Assembly: GCA_013911135.1 (NCBI GenBank)
Contig: JACERO010000079.1
Location: forward strand, 1 to 64,000
Reading direction: 5' to 3'
DNA length: 64,000 nucleotides
Origin: Candidatus Nitrosopumilus sp.
GTDB taxonomy: Archaea > Thermoproteota > Nitrososphaeria > Nitrososphaerales > Nitrosopumilaceae
Below the pieces are notes generated by a model, which saw only the letters and a program-made list of their open reading frames with translations, made no database searches and was not told the DNA's origin. This document shows, piece after piece, positions 8,888 through 17,319 of the stretch. The position numbers and the translations under genes are program-made. Numbering within the stretch: the first letter of the stretch is position 1; each line of letters opens with the position of its first letter.

Positions 8888-9591
8888 TATGCTAAAACCT
8901 CCACTTCTGATGGCTGTTCACCTTCAAATGCTCTACCATCTTTGATTGTAATTATTCTATCAACATTACCAAAACTTTCTCTTTCGTGTGTAACAATAAT
9001 GAATGTTTGATTAAGTTTTTTTGCCATTGATTTCATTAATTGAACAATGGTTTCTGAAGTTACTGAATCAAGATTACCAGTAGGTTCATCAGCTAAAACA
9101 ATTGATGGTTTATTGATTAATCCTCTTGCAATTGCCACTCTTTGAGCTTGTCCACCTGAAATCTTATTTGCACGTTTGTACATTTGATCTTCAAGTCCAA
9201 CTGTTTTTAGTAAATCTCTAGCATCTTTTTCAGCAGTATCATTAATTCCAGAAATTTGTTTTGGTAACAATACATTTTCTAGTACTGAAAGATCACTGAG
9301 CAAATTAGAAAATTGGAAAATGAATCCTAATTTTTTATTTCTAAATGAGGAAATTTTATCATTATTTAATGTTGTAGTATCAATTCCATCAATGAAGATC
9401 TTTCCTTTTGTTGGATGATCTAATAATCCAATCATGTTAAGTAATGTAGATTTACCAGAACCTGAACTTCCAACAATTAAAACAACTTCTCCCTGTTCAA
9501 TTGAAAGTGATACATTATCAAGAGCTTTTACTTTGTTTTCGCCTTCTCCGTAAATCTTACTTACATTTTTGATTTCAAGTACTTTAGACAG
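8887..9591 (-). CDS. ABC transporter ATPase (MacB/LolD type)
   Basis: Nucleotide-binding subunit energising the adjacent FtsX-type permease. The Walker A motif GSSGSGKST lies upstream of the first available ATG (9435), so the true gene must start earlier. The only opening after the in-frame upstream TGA is CTG at 9591-9589, giving a 234-aa protein beginning (L/M)SKVLEIKNVSKIYGEG. Further motifs: Q-loop FIFQFSNLL, signature ISGGQAQRVAIARGL, Walker B SIVLADEPTGNLDS, and switch His in IIVTHE. It overlaps the permease stop by 8 nt. The non-standard start is the odd point. Confidence 0.9.
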   Translation of the reverse strand: MSKVLEIKNVSKIYGEGENKVKALDNVSLSIEQGEVVLIVGSSGSGKSTLLNMIGLLDHPTKGKIFIDGIDTTTLNNDKISSFRNKKLGFIFQFSNLLSDLSVLENVLLPKQISGINDTAEKDARDLLKTVGLEDQMYKRANKISGGQAQRVAIARGLINKPSIVLADEPTGNLDSVTSETIVQLMKSMAKKLNQTFIIVTHERESFGNVDRIITIKDGRAFEGEQPSEVEVLA

Positions 9592-10780
9592 TTCTCATAG
9601 CCTCCACGGGTAACAGCTTAGTTGCCCTATACGACGGGTATAGTGATGCAATAATTGCCAAGGCAAATGAGGTCAATGCAGTTTGTATGATTTTTTCCCA
9701 GTTATAGGTGACTTCAAGAGGTAAACTGTTGTTAAATGTCATTTTTGATTCCTTTGCATAAAACGTATAGCCTAATCCTGCAGCAGTTCCTACTCCAGCA
9801 CCAATTGCTCCAATTATCATTCCTTGAAAAATAAAAATAATTAGAATATCTTTTCTTTTAGCTCCAATTGATCTCATGACACCAATTTCTCTAGTTTTTC
9901 CATTTACTAGCATCATCTGAATTGTAACAATAGCAAATGCTGATGACATCATTCCAAAATAACCTATTATGTTGATCATTGCAATACCAGATCTAAAACC
10001 AGCAAGTTGTTGTTCTGCTGATTCTTCTATGGTTTCTGCAAGAAAATCATCATTAGGAAAAGAACGTAAAAAGAATTCTTTTACTTCTAATGCTTTGGAT
10101 GGATCATTGAGTTTTACCATCAATGAACCAGTTGCATCAGATCTACTCATCATATCACGTAAAGTATCAATATGTACAACAGCTGTATAATCAAATCCTT
10201 GACCACCAGGTGAATTTGCAATTCCAGAAACAGTAAACCTGCGAATTTGATCTTCTCCGTATCTATCAACTACAAGAACTTTAATACTATCTCCCACTTG
10301 AGCTCCTCCAAGATCTCTTGCTACATTTGCTCCGAGCACAATAGAATTTCTTGAGAAGACATAGCTTCCTTCTGTAACAGTTTCATGTACAGTTGATGCT
10401 CTAATATCACGAAATGGATCAACTCCCACAAGTGGTACTCTAGTTTCTTCAATTCGTTTTCCATTTTTTGTCATATTCATTTCAGCAGTTGATGAAAGCC
10501 GCGGTGTTGCCGCTTCAACATATGGAATTCTTTCAAACCAATTAACAAGTGATAAATCTGATTTGTCTATATAATCAACTTCATCAGTTACAAGAACATC
10601 ACCATTTCTGTAATCGCTGATATCTCTAACTATAGCATCAAACAGTCCTTGAAATATTACAAAATTTACGTGAATTACCAAAATTCCAATAGTTACAGCT
10701 AAAACTGCACCAATCAAACTACCTCTTTTGTTGAAAAGCATTCTTTTTGCTAATCTTAATCTATAATCCAACAGAGTCAA
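9584..10780 (-). CDS. ABC permease, FtsX/MacB family
   Basis: Integral membrane subunit with the MacB/LolC layout. TM1 is at about residues 20-45, followed by a large extracytoplasmic MacB-PCD domain (about 46-265), then three C-terminal helices (about 270-295, 312-340 and 360-385). The cytoplasmic coupling segment is KTREIGVMRSIGAKRKDIL, typical of FtsX proteins, and the ending is SYRATKLLPVEAMRTV. Such systems do mechanotransmission or extrusion of substrates rather than channel import. It is first in a four-gene operon and divergent from the AsnC-like regulator at 10888. The substrate is not visible. Confidence 0.9.
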   Translation of the reverse strand: MTLLDYRLRLAKRMLFNKRGSLIGAVLAVTIGILVIHVNFVIFQGLFDAIVRDISDYRNGDVLVTDEVDYIDKSDLSLVNWFERIPYVEAATPRLSSTAEMNMTKNGKRIEETRVPLVGVDPFRDIRASTVHETVTEGSYVFSRNSIVLGANVARDLGGAQVGDSIKVLVVDRYGEDQIRRFTVSGIANSPGGQGFDYTAVVHIDTLRDMMSRSDATGSLMVKLNDPSKALEVKEFFLRSFPNDDFLAETIEESAEQQLAGFRSGIAMINIIGYFGMMSSAFAIVTIQMMLVNGKTREIGVMRSIGAKRKDILIIFIFQGMIIGAIGAGVGTAAGLGYTFYAKESKMTFNNSLPLEVTYNWEKIIQTALTSFALAIIASLYPSYRATKLLPVEAMRTV

Positions 10781-10887
10781 TAAAATAGTCTGATATTTAA
10801 TGTATTTAATGTATACTGATAAGATTATAGACAGTTTTATATCAAATAAGTAATTTCTATATTCTATGGAGTTGTTTAGATGACAAA

Positions 10888-11790
10888 ATGGACAATTTAG
10901 ATATGAAAATTCTAAACAGACTCTTGAATAATTGCAGAGAGTCTGACAGACAAATAGGTATAGAATTAGGAATATCTGGTGGAGCGGTGCACGCTAGAAT
11001 TCAAAAAATGGAAAAAAGAAAGATAATTGAAGAATTTTTCATTAAAGTCGAACCACCTGTCTTGGGTTATGGTGTTTTGTACTTTGTTGTATCAGGTGAA
11101 AACATCAATGAGATTTTAGAACAAGTAAGTCTTGTAGGCGAGCCATATTTTGTAGTACCATGTATAGGTGGAATTACAGTTTGCAGTATTGTTGTAAAAG
11201 AAAATATGAAACAAAAAATTGAGCTTGCAAGTAAATTGATGAAGGGTGTTAGAGTTTTATCAATTTTTGAAGCAAAAAGCCCCGGATATAATTCAAATCT
11301 TACAAAAACAGATTTAGAAATACTAGAAGAATTAATTAAAGATCCTAGACAGAAAATTGAAAATATTGCTAAGAATACAAACTTGTCAACAAAAACAATA
11401 ACAAGATGTATTGAAAAATTACAAGAAAATGATGGGATTCAATTTACCTTAGTTTATGATTCTAGAAAAATTGAAAATTTTATTCCTCATGTAATTCTTA
11501 CTTTGATAGAGGGAGATCTAAAAGAAACATTAGAAAATATGAATAATACTTTTTCTAAATCATATTTACAAATTCCTTTTATTGCAAAAAATCAAATTGT
11601 TTTATTTATGTACAGTGATAGTATCTTCAAGATGGATGAACTGACTCAAAAAGTTAGAACTATTAAAAATGTAAAATCAGCTGATCTGTTCATTCCCAAA
11701 AAAATTTCATTTTACATTAAATGGTTAGAAAAGGCTATTAGTAATTTTAAAAAATCATCTAAATTACATTTAACATATCAAACAAATTAA
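10888..11790 (+). CDS. AsnC/Lrp-family regulator with two HTH domains
   Basis: 300-residue transcription regulator with two AsnC-type winged helix-turn-helix units. The first (residues 1-50, DNLDMKILNRLL ... ISGGAVHARIQKMEKRKII) and the second (about 147-195, TKTDLEILEELI ... LSTKTITRCIEKL) each precede an alpha/beta ligand-type region, a duplicated architecture known in thaumarchaeal Lrp-like proteins. It is transcribed away from the ABC envelope operon with 107 nt between starts, so it is a candidate regulator of that operon. Ligand unknown. Confidence 0.85.
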   Translation: MDNLDMKILNRLLNNCRESDRQIGIELGISGGAVHARIQKMEKRKIIEEFFIKVEPPVLGYGVLYFVVSGENINEILEQVSLVGEPYFVVPCIGGITVCSIVVKENMKQKIELASKLMKGVRVLSIFEAKSPGYNSNLTKTDLEILEELIKDPRQKIENIAKNTNLSTKTITRCIEKLQENDGIQFTLVYDSRKIENFIPHVILTLIEGDLKETLENMNNTFSKSYLQIPFIAKNQIVLFMYSDSIFKMDELTQKVRTIKNVKSADLFIPKKISFYIKWLEKAISNFKKSSKLHLTYQTN

Positions 11791-11815
11791 ATAATAACAA
11801 TTTCTAAGATCTCTT

Positions 11816-12331
11816 ATGAAGAAAAAGAAAATCTATGAGGGGAAAATTATAGGTCTTAGTGTTTATGAGGGAAAAATAGAGGGAAGAAAAGTTAAACGTG
11901 AAATAATAGAACATCGAGGTGCTGCAGCAATGCTTGCTTTTGATGAAGACAACAAGGTAATTCTTGTTAAACAACATAGATTTCCTCATGGATACGTTTT
12001 AGAAATTCCTGCTGGGACATTAGAAAAAAGAGAAGAACCAATAAAATGTGCATTCAGAGAACTAGAAGAAGAGACTGGATATAGAGCAAAAAAGATGACT
12101 CCATTAATCACCTACTATCCGTCAATTGGCTATAATACTGAGAAAATTCATTGTTTTGTAGCCTCAGGATTAAAGAAAATTACTGATTTGAAACTAGATG
12201 ATGATGAGATATTATCTGTAGTAAAAATAGATATGCAAAAATTACTTAGAATGATAAAATCTGGAAAAATTGAAGACTCGAAAACAATTTGTGCAGTATT
12301 GACTTATGCTACTAAAAAGAAGCTATACTAA
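11816..12331 (+). CDS. Nudix hydrolase, ADP-ribose pyrophosphatase-like
   Basis: Cleaves nucleoside-diphosphate-linked compounds, most likely ADP-ribose. The Nudix box G-x5-E-x7-REL-x2-EE-x-G is complete: PAGTLEKREEP followed by CAFRELEEETGY (about residues 62-86). The upstream phrase VILVKQHRFPHGYVLEIPAG is typical of ADP-ribose pyrophosphatases. The length of 171 aa is normal. It follows the AsnC-like gene by 25 nt on the same strand and may be cotranscribed; it abuts the PhoU-like gene tail to tail. Confidence 0.88.
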   Translation: MKKKKIYEGKIIGLSVYEGKIEGRKVKREIIEHRGAAAMLAFDEDNKVILVKQHRFPHGYVLEIPAGTLEKREEPIKCAFRELEEETGYRAKKMTPLITYYPSIGYNTEKIHCFVASGLKKITDLKLDDDEILSVVKIDMQKLLRMIKSGKIEDSKTICAVLTYATKKKLY

Positions 12332-13312
12332 TTATTTATTGTAGATAGGCTGAACAAGATCTGCTACATCTGCCCAAGATTGTGCTATTTTTTCAAACAT
12401 ATACACTAAATCAAGAAACTCTATTGGAATCTGTTTTTTATTACCCAATGTAGTTCTTAGTTTACTAAGTTTTGCTTCATATTTTTTATGCGATGATATT
12501 GCTTCAATAGCTAAAAGTCTATCTGGTTTTGTAAATGCATTAATAGATTTTTCTGCAAGTTTACTGAAATCTTTGACTACATCAAAGATCTTTTTTGAAT
12601 GTTCTTTTGATAAAGATGAATCATATATGTAATTTGAAAGTTCAACAATTGAGTCACCTACATTTTCAAGAAGATTTGCTGCAACCCTATAATCAAGAAC
12701 ATCAATATTTTCTAAATTAAATATACTAGCTAATATTTTGTCAACAAGTGTACTACGGATTAAACGAACAAGTAAGAAATATTGTCTATTCACCTCAACA
12801 TCACGATTTGCTAATGTTTGTAAATTAGACTTGTCATCTGAAATTAATCCGTTTGCTGCATCAGTATACATACCAAGTGAGATTGAACTCATTCGTTTAA
12901 GAATTTTTTCTGGATTGAGTGTTGTTGCATCCAAAAGAAATTGCATGTTAATGTGAGATGCATCTTCTTCAATGATTTCCATTCCAACTAATCTTCTCAT
13001 AGAATTACGAATCTTTTCTCTATCTTCTCCAGGAACAAATGATTTTGAATTAATTTGAATTATATCATATCCTAAAAGATATGCTCCTGTAATGTCAGCT
13101 ACAATATTTTCTTCTTTTGGCAATGGGTAAGAAATTACAAGTTCTTTTGTTGGACGTTTCTCTTTGTTTGCAGAAATTGAAATACTACCTTGTCCGGTTT
13201 CAATCTCAACTTGATTGCCTTTATCTAGATTATTTGCATCAACCCACTCTTTTGGTAGTGATACTAGGATGCTACTTCCAATTCTTTGTAGGCGTCGAAT
13301 AAATTTAGTCAA
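12332..13312 (-). CDS. AbrB-PhoU phosphate uptake regulator
   Basis: Two-part protein. The N-terminal SpoVT/AbrB-like DNA-binding domain is at residues 1-50 (FIRRLQRIGSSILVSLPKEWVDANNL). The rest is helical and PhoU-like (about 85-326), with repeated acidic/hydrophobic helices such as AANLLENVGDSIVELSNYIYD. Archaeal proteins of this type regulate phosphate transport genes. The start is TTG at 13312, with a TATA-like CTTAAATTACTTAAAC about 25-35 nt upstream, consistent with a leaderless message. It is divergent from the pantoate kinase gene. No phosphate transporter lies next to it. Confidence 0.85.
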   Translation of the reverse strand: MTKFIRRLQRIGSSILVSLPKEWVDANNLDKGNQVEIETGQGSISISANKEKRPTKELVISYPLPKEENIVADITGAYLLGYDIIQINSKSFVPGEDREKIRNSMRRLVGMEIIEEDASHINMQFLLDATTLNPEKILKRMSSISLGMYTDAANGLISDDKSNLQTLANRDVEVNRQYFLLVRLIRSTLVDKILASIFNLENIDVLDYRVAANLLENVGDSIVELSNYIYDSSLSKEHSKKIFDVVKDFSKLAEKSINAFTKPDRLLAIEAISSHKKYEAKLSKLRTTLGNKKQIPIEFLDLVYMFEKIAQSWADVADLVQPIYNK

Positions 13313-13337
13313 TTTATACTAGTTTAAGTAATTTAAG

Positions 13338-13353
13338 CCATATTCTTATATTT
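13338..13353 (+). promoter_or_regulatory. Putative TATA element of the CoA operon
   Basis: The run ccatattcttatattt lies about 27-38 nt before the ATG at 13378 in the 65-nt space between two divergent genes. The position fits a leaderless transcript of the CoA operon. Confidence 0.4.
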
Positions 13354-13377
13354 TGTGTAAAATTTATACTAAGATCA

Positions 13378-14289
13378 ATGGAGGCTACGGCATTTTGTCC
13401 TGCTCATATTACAGGATTTTTCAAAGCTCATTTAGATGACACTCAGAATTCTTTAGAAAATTTAGGTTCTATGGGAGCTGGATTCTCAATTAAACAAGGA
13501 GTTACAACAAGAGTAAAAATTGATACAAGAGATAATCAAGAATCAAACTTTAGAATCATAACAAAGGGATATCAATCAGATAAAACAGATGTTTCAGAAT
13601 TTGTTTTAAATAAATTTTTAAAGCTTGGAAAATTTTCAAACAAGTTTTTTGATATTGAACATGAGATATCAATTCCAGTTGGGTATGGTTTAGGTTCTAG
13701 TGGTGCTGTTGCATTATCACTATCATTTGCATTAGATCAAGCTCTTGAAACAAAATTAGAAAAAACAATAATTGGACAAATTGCACATAATGCAGAAGTT
13801 AATTGTAAAACTGGATTAGGTGATGTTTTAGCATCATTTCATGGTGGTTTTGAAATTCGTGTGAAACCAGGAGCACCAGGAATTGGTAGTGTAGAAAAAA
13901 TCATGACAGAAAAAATTTCTATAATTATGATATGTTTCTCTCCAATTTCTACAAATAAATTCATCAGAGAATATTTATCTCAAATTAATGGTCTTGGTGG
14001 AAAAATGGTAAACAGATTATTAGAATCAAAAAATTATGAACATTTTCAAGACATGTCATTAGAATTTGCAAAATACGTAGATATTATGACTCCAAGAATG
14101 CAAAAGTTAGTTAATGAATTATTTGAAAATAATATAAAGTGTGGAATTGCATTCTTTGGAGAGACAATCTTTTCAATGATTCCAAAAGAAGATGAAAATA
14201 AAGTTCTAAAGATTTTACAAAAATATCCTGATGGAATAATAATAAAATCAGAGTTAGATGATAATGGGGCAAGAGTTCTTTACAATTAA
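13378..14289 (+). CDS. Pantoate kinase (archaeal CoA pathway, GHMP family)
   Basis: Phosphorylates pantoate to 4-phosphopantoate, the archaeal replacement for the bacterial PanC/PanK order. The GHMP kinase glycine motif PVGYGLGSSGAVALS is seen at about residues 101-115, and the N-terminus ATAFCPAHITGFF is characteristic of archaeal pantoate kinase. 303 aa is the usual size. It is first of five closely packed genes; the next, phosphopantothenate synthetase, uses its product. Confidence 0.9.
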   Translation: MEATAFCPAHITGFFKAHLDDTQNSLENLGSMGAGFSIKQGVTTRVKIDTRDNQESNFRIITKGYQSDKTDVSEFVLNKFLKLGKFSNKFFDIEHEISIPVGYGLGSSGAVALSLSFALDQALETKLEKTIIGQIAHNAEVNCKTGLGDVLASFHGGFEIRVKPGAPGIGSVEKIMTEKISIIMICFSPISTNKFIREYLSQINGLGGKMVNRLLESKNYEHFQDMSLEFAKYVDIMTPRMQKLVNELFENNIKCGIAFFGETIFSMIPKEDENKVLKILQKYPDGIIIKSELDDNGARVLYN

Positions 14290-14299
14290 TTGAAATTAT

Positions 14300-15064
14300 A
14301 TGCCTTTAATTCCTAAATCACATCCAAGAGCCAAATCACTTTTAATTCGTGAAAAACTAGTAAGTGGATTTGATAATGGATTAGTAGCAAAAGAAGGACT
14401 CTTGGCTCAAGGACGAGGAGAGGCTTTTGATTATCTACTAGGAGAAAAAACAGGCAAGGCTGCAAAGCAAGCCATTAAGGCTGCAGCTGCGCAACTTCTT
14501 TTGGCAGATATACCTGTAATCTCAGTTAATGGAAATATAGCAGCACTATGTCCCAAACAAATCGTAAGACTATCAAAGCAGATCAAGGCAAGACTTGAGG
14601 TGAATTTGTTTTATGCTAATAAAAAGAGGAAACAGGCAATAATTAAGACGCTCAAAAAGAATGGTGCAAGAGAGATTTTAGGTACAAGTTTGACTTCATC
14701 TACAAAACTATCAGGGATTGATTCAGCTAGAAGAATTGTAGATAAAAATGGAATTTTTACAGCTGATGTTGTAGTTGTACCTCTAGAAGATGGAGACAGA
14801 ACAATTGCACTCAGAAAAGCAGGAAAAATTATTATTACATTTGATCTAAATCCTCTTTCTAGAACTTCACAAACAGCCAACATTACAATTGTTGATAATG
14901 TCACACGAGCAATTGATTTGTTAATTAATGAATCTAAAAAACTATCTAAAAAGAATCAAAAAATACTTCAGAAAATTGTTGATGATTTTGATAACAAGAA
15001 AAATCTTACAGAAAATGTAATTCAAATAAAAAATAATCTTACAAGGAGAGCCAGAGTTGCATAA
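14300..15064 (+). CDS. 4-phosphopantoate--beta-alanine ligase (phosphopantothenate synthetase)
   Basis: Joins 4-phosphopantoate and beta-alanine using ATP, the second archaeal-specific CoA step (COG1701 family). The N-terminus IPKSHPRAKSLLIREKL and the segments QGRGEAFDYLLGE, AAAAQLLLADIPVISVNGN and VVVPLEDGDRTIALRKAGK match the family as I know it. The length of 254 aa is normal. It starts 10 nt after the pantoate kinase stop and its end overlaps the panB start by 8 nt. Confidence 0.9.
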   Translation: MPLIPKSHPRAKSLLIREKLVSGFDNGLVAKEGLLAQGRGEAFDYLLGEKTGKAAKQAIKAAAAQLLLADIPVISVNGNIAALCPKQIVRLSKQIKARLEVNLFYANKKRKQAIIKTLKKNGAREILGTSLTSSTKLSGIDSARRIVDKNGIFTADVVVVPLEDGDRTIALRKAGKIIITFDLNPLSRTSQTANITIVDNVTRAIDLLINESKKLSKKNQKILQKIVDDFDNKKNLTENVIQIKNNLTRRARVA

Positions 15065-15896
15065 AACAGTACAAGATATTCTAAATATGAAAAAAGAAAA
15101 GAAGAAAATTTCAGTAATTACAAGTTATGATTACACTTTAGCTTCTCTATGTGATAAATCAGGAATTGATGTATTGTTAGTTGGGGATAGTGCAGGAATG
15201 GTAATGCTTGGTTATGAAAATACAATTCCTGTAACAATGGATCAAATGTGTATGTTTACAGAAGCAGTTAGTAGAGCAAGAAAAAATTCGTTACTAGTAT
15301 CTGATTTACCATTTATGTCATACCAGGCAAGTATAGAAGATGCCATCAATAATTCCGGTAGACTAATCAAAGCAGGAGCTGATGCAGTTAAACTTGAAGG
15401 AGGTTCAATAATGGCTGAGACAATAAGTGCTATAGTTGATGTTGGAATTCCAGTAATGGGGCATATTGGATTACAACCTCAAACAACAATGCTTTCACAA
15501 GGATACAAAGTACAAGGAAGAACAAAAGATACAGCAATGAGATTAATCGAGGATGCAAAAGAGCTTGAAGAAGCAGGTGTGTTTAGTATTGCATTAGAAA
15601 TGGTTAGTCATGAGGTTGCAGAGATAATTTCTGAAAGTGTTAGTGTACCTACAATAGGAATTGGTTCAGGAGTAAATTGTGATGGACAAGTGCTAGTTGT
15701 TCAAGATTTGTTAGGAATGTATGATAAAATAAAACCAAAGTTTGCAAAAAGATACATGAATTTATCAGAAGATATTGTAAAATCTCTCGAGAATTACAAA
15801 AAAGACGTAGAATCAGGCGTGTTTCCTGCGGAAAAAAACTGGTTTTCAATGGATGATGAAGAATTAAAAAAATTACGTGATCAGATTGGTAGCTAA
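15057..15896 (+). CDS. panB: 3-methyl-2-oxobutanoate hydroxymethyltransferase
   Basis: Makes ketopantoate from ketoisovalerate and methylene-tetrahydropterin. Family motifs are VITSYDYTLASLCDKSGIDVLLVGDSAGM (residues about 21-49; the Asp coordinates Mg), AVKLEGG, GHIGLQPQ and GYKVQGRT. The start is TTG at 15057, inside the end of the previous gene, giving the expected N-terminus HKTVQDILNMK. 279 aa is normal. The end overlaps the start of the coaBC gene by about 20 nt (GTG start) or 11 nt (TTG start). Confidence 0.93.
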   Translation: MHKTVQDILNMKKEKKKISVITSYDYTLASLCDKSGIDVLLVGDSAGMVMLGYENTIPVTMDQMCMFTEAVSRARKNSLLVSDLPFMSYQASIEDAINNSGRLIKAGADAVKLEGGSIMAETISAIVDVGIPVMGHIGLQPQTTMLSQGYKVQGRTKDTAMRLIEDAKELEEAGVFSIALEMVSHEVAEIISESVSVPTIGIGSGVNCDGQVLVVQDLLGMYDKIKPKFAKRYMNLSEDIVKSLENYKKDVESGVFPAEKNWFSMDDEELKKLRDQIGS

Positions 15897-17139
15897 AAAG
15901 AAGATAAAGAAAAAAGATCATCCGTCTTTAGATATTGTTAGTTCACATGGTGTAGAATTATCTGGAAAAAGAATTGTATTGTGTGTTGCAGGAAGTGTTG
16001 CAGCATACAAAGCAATAGAACTTGCAAGACTACTCATGAGACATGGAGCAGATGTTACCTGTGTCACAAGTAATGCAGCTACAAAATTAATACAGCCTGA
16101 TTATTTCAAATGGGCTACTGGCAATAAAGTAATTACAAAACTTACAGGTGAACTAGAACATATTAGATTAGCAGATTACAATCAATCAGATCTAATAATA
16201 GTATATCCTGCAACTGCAAATACATTAGGAAAATTAGCAAATGGAATTGATGATACACCAATTTCTACTATACTTACTGTTGGATTTGGATCAAAAATTC
16301 CAATCTTGATGTGTTTGGCTATGCATGAATCAATGTATGATAATTCAGCTGTAAAAAAGAACATAGAGTTTTTAAAAAATAAAATTGAATTTCTTGCACC
16401 TCAAATGATTGAAGGAAAAGCAAAAGCTTCAGAACCAGAAGAGGTATTAGAATATATCTTAAAGAAATTTGGATTAAGATCAGCATTAGAAAATAAAAAA
16501 GTGTTAATGACTGCAGGTCCAACAATTGAACATATAGATCCTGTACGAGTGATTACAAATCAAAGTTCAGGAAAAACAGGAGTTAGTTTAGCATCTCAAT
16601 TAATTTCTGCAGGGGCCAAAGTTACTTTTGTTTATGGTCCTGGAGAAGAAAAACCACCAAAGGGTGCAAAAATTATCAATGTTTTATCTAGTAAAGATAT
16701 GCACAATGCAGTTAAAACTGAATTAAAGAAAAAATTTGATATTGTAATTATGGCTGCAGCTGTTGCAGATTATGTTCCAACAAAGCCAAGCAAAAATAAA
16801 ATCAAAAGTTCAAAAAATGAGATAAAAATTAGCCTCAAAAAAGTACCAAAAATTATAGATCAAATTAAAAAATATCAAAAAAATGTACTACTAGTAGGTT
16901 TTAAGGCGGAGACAAATCTCACAAAAAATCAATTAATCAAATCTGCTCAAAAAAAATTAAAAGAATCATCGTCAGATATGATAATAGCAAACGATATAGG
17001 TTCATCTAGATACAAAAAAAATCCTCAAAACAATCAAGTAATCATTGTAGATTCTAGAAAAGTTGTTGTATCAGGATGGATGAAAAAACAAAGAATTGCA
17101 AAGTTCATCAAAAAACAAATTGAACTAAAAATAAAATGA
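15877..17139 (+). CDS. coaBC: Bifunctional phosphopantothenoylcysteine decarboxylase / phosphopantothenate-cysteine ligase
   Basis: Two consecutive CoA steps in one 420-aa protein. The N-terminal flavoprotein CoaC shows GSVAAYKAIELA, the catalytic-His region ELEHIRLADY, PATANTLGKLANGIDDT and AMHESMY. The C-terminal CoaB domain begins about residue 205 with TAGPTIEHIDPVRVITNQSSG and contains the conserved lysine region KKVPKIID. The start is ambiguous between GTG 15877 and TTG 15886, both inside the end of panB. The stop overlaps the following small gene (ATGA). Confidence 0.93.
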   Translation: MIRLVAKKKIKKKDHPSLDIVSSHGVELSGKRIVLCVAGSVAAYKAIELARLLMRHGADVTCVTSNAATKLIQPDYFKWATGNKVITKLTGELEHIRLADYNQSDLIIVYPATANTLGKLANGIDDTPISTILTVGFGSKIPILMCLAMHESMYDNSAVKKNIEFLKNKIEFLAPQMIEGKAKASEPEEVLEYILKKFGLRSALENKKVLMTAGPTIEHIDPVRVITNQSSGKTGVSLASQLISAGAKVTFVYGPGEEKPPKGAKIINVLSSKDMHNAVKTELKKKFDIVIMAAAVADYVPTKPSKNKIKSSKNEIKISLKKVPKIIDQIKKYQKNVLLVGFKAETNLTKNQLIKSAQKKLKESSSDMIIANDIGSSRYKKNPQNNQVIIVDSRKVVVSGWMKKQRIAKFIKKQIELKIK

Positions 17140-17303
17140 AAAAATCAGAACTTCGAAAACTAATTGCAGAGTATAAAAAAATTGAACTAAAATTAAAAAA
17201 AATAAAGGATAAAAAATTACAAGAGAAATTGGGTCAAATTGAACATAGATACTATCATGAAACTGGCAAAATGCTAAAATCTGATCTAAAAGAGATTACA
17301 TAA
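17136..17303 (+). CDS. 55-aa coiled-coil protein at the end of the CoA operon
   Basis: Lysine-rich helical protein (MKKSELRKLIAEYKKIELKLKK...) of 55 residues ending SDLKEIT, with heptad-like Leu/Ile spacing suggesting a short coiled coil or helical hairpin. Its ATG overlaps the CoaBC stop as ATGA, so translation is coupled to the CoA operon; that placement is the main evidence that it is real. No known CoA step is left for it. A regulatory or assembly role is speculative. Confidence 0.7.
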   Translation: MKKSELRKLIAEYKKIELKLKKIKDKKLQEKLGQIEHRYYHETGKMLKSDLKEIT

Positions 17304-17319
17304 AATATGTCATAGATTA

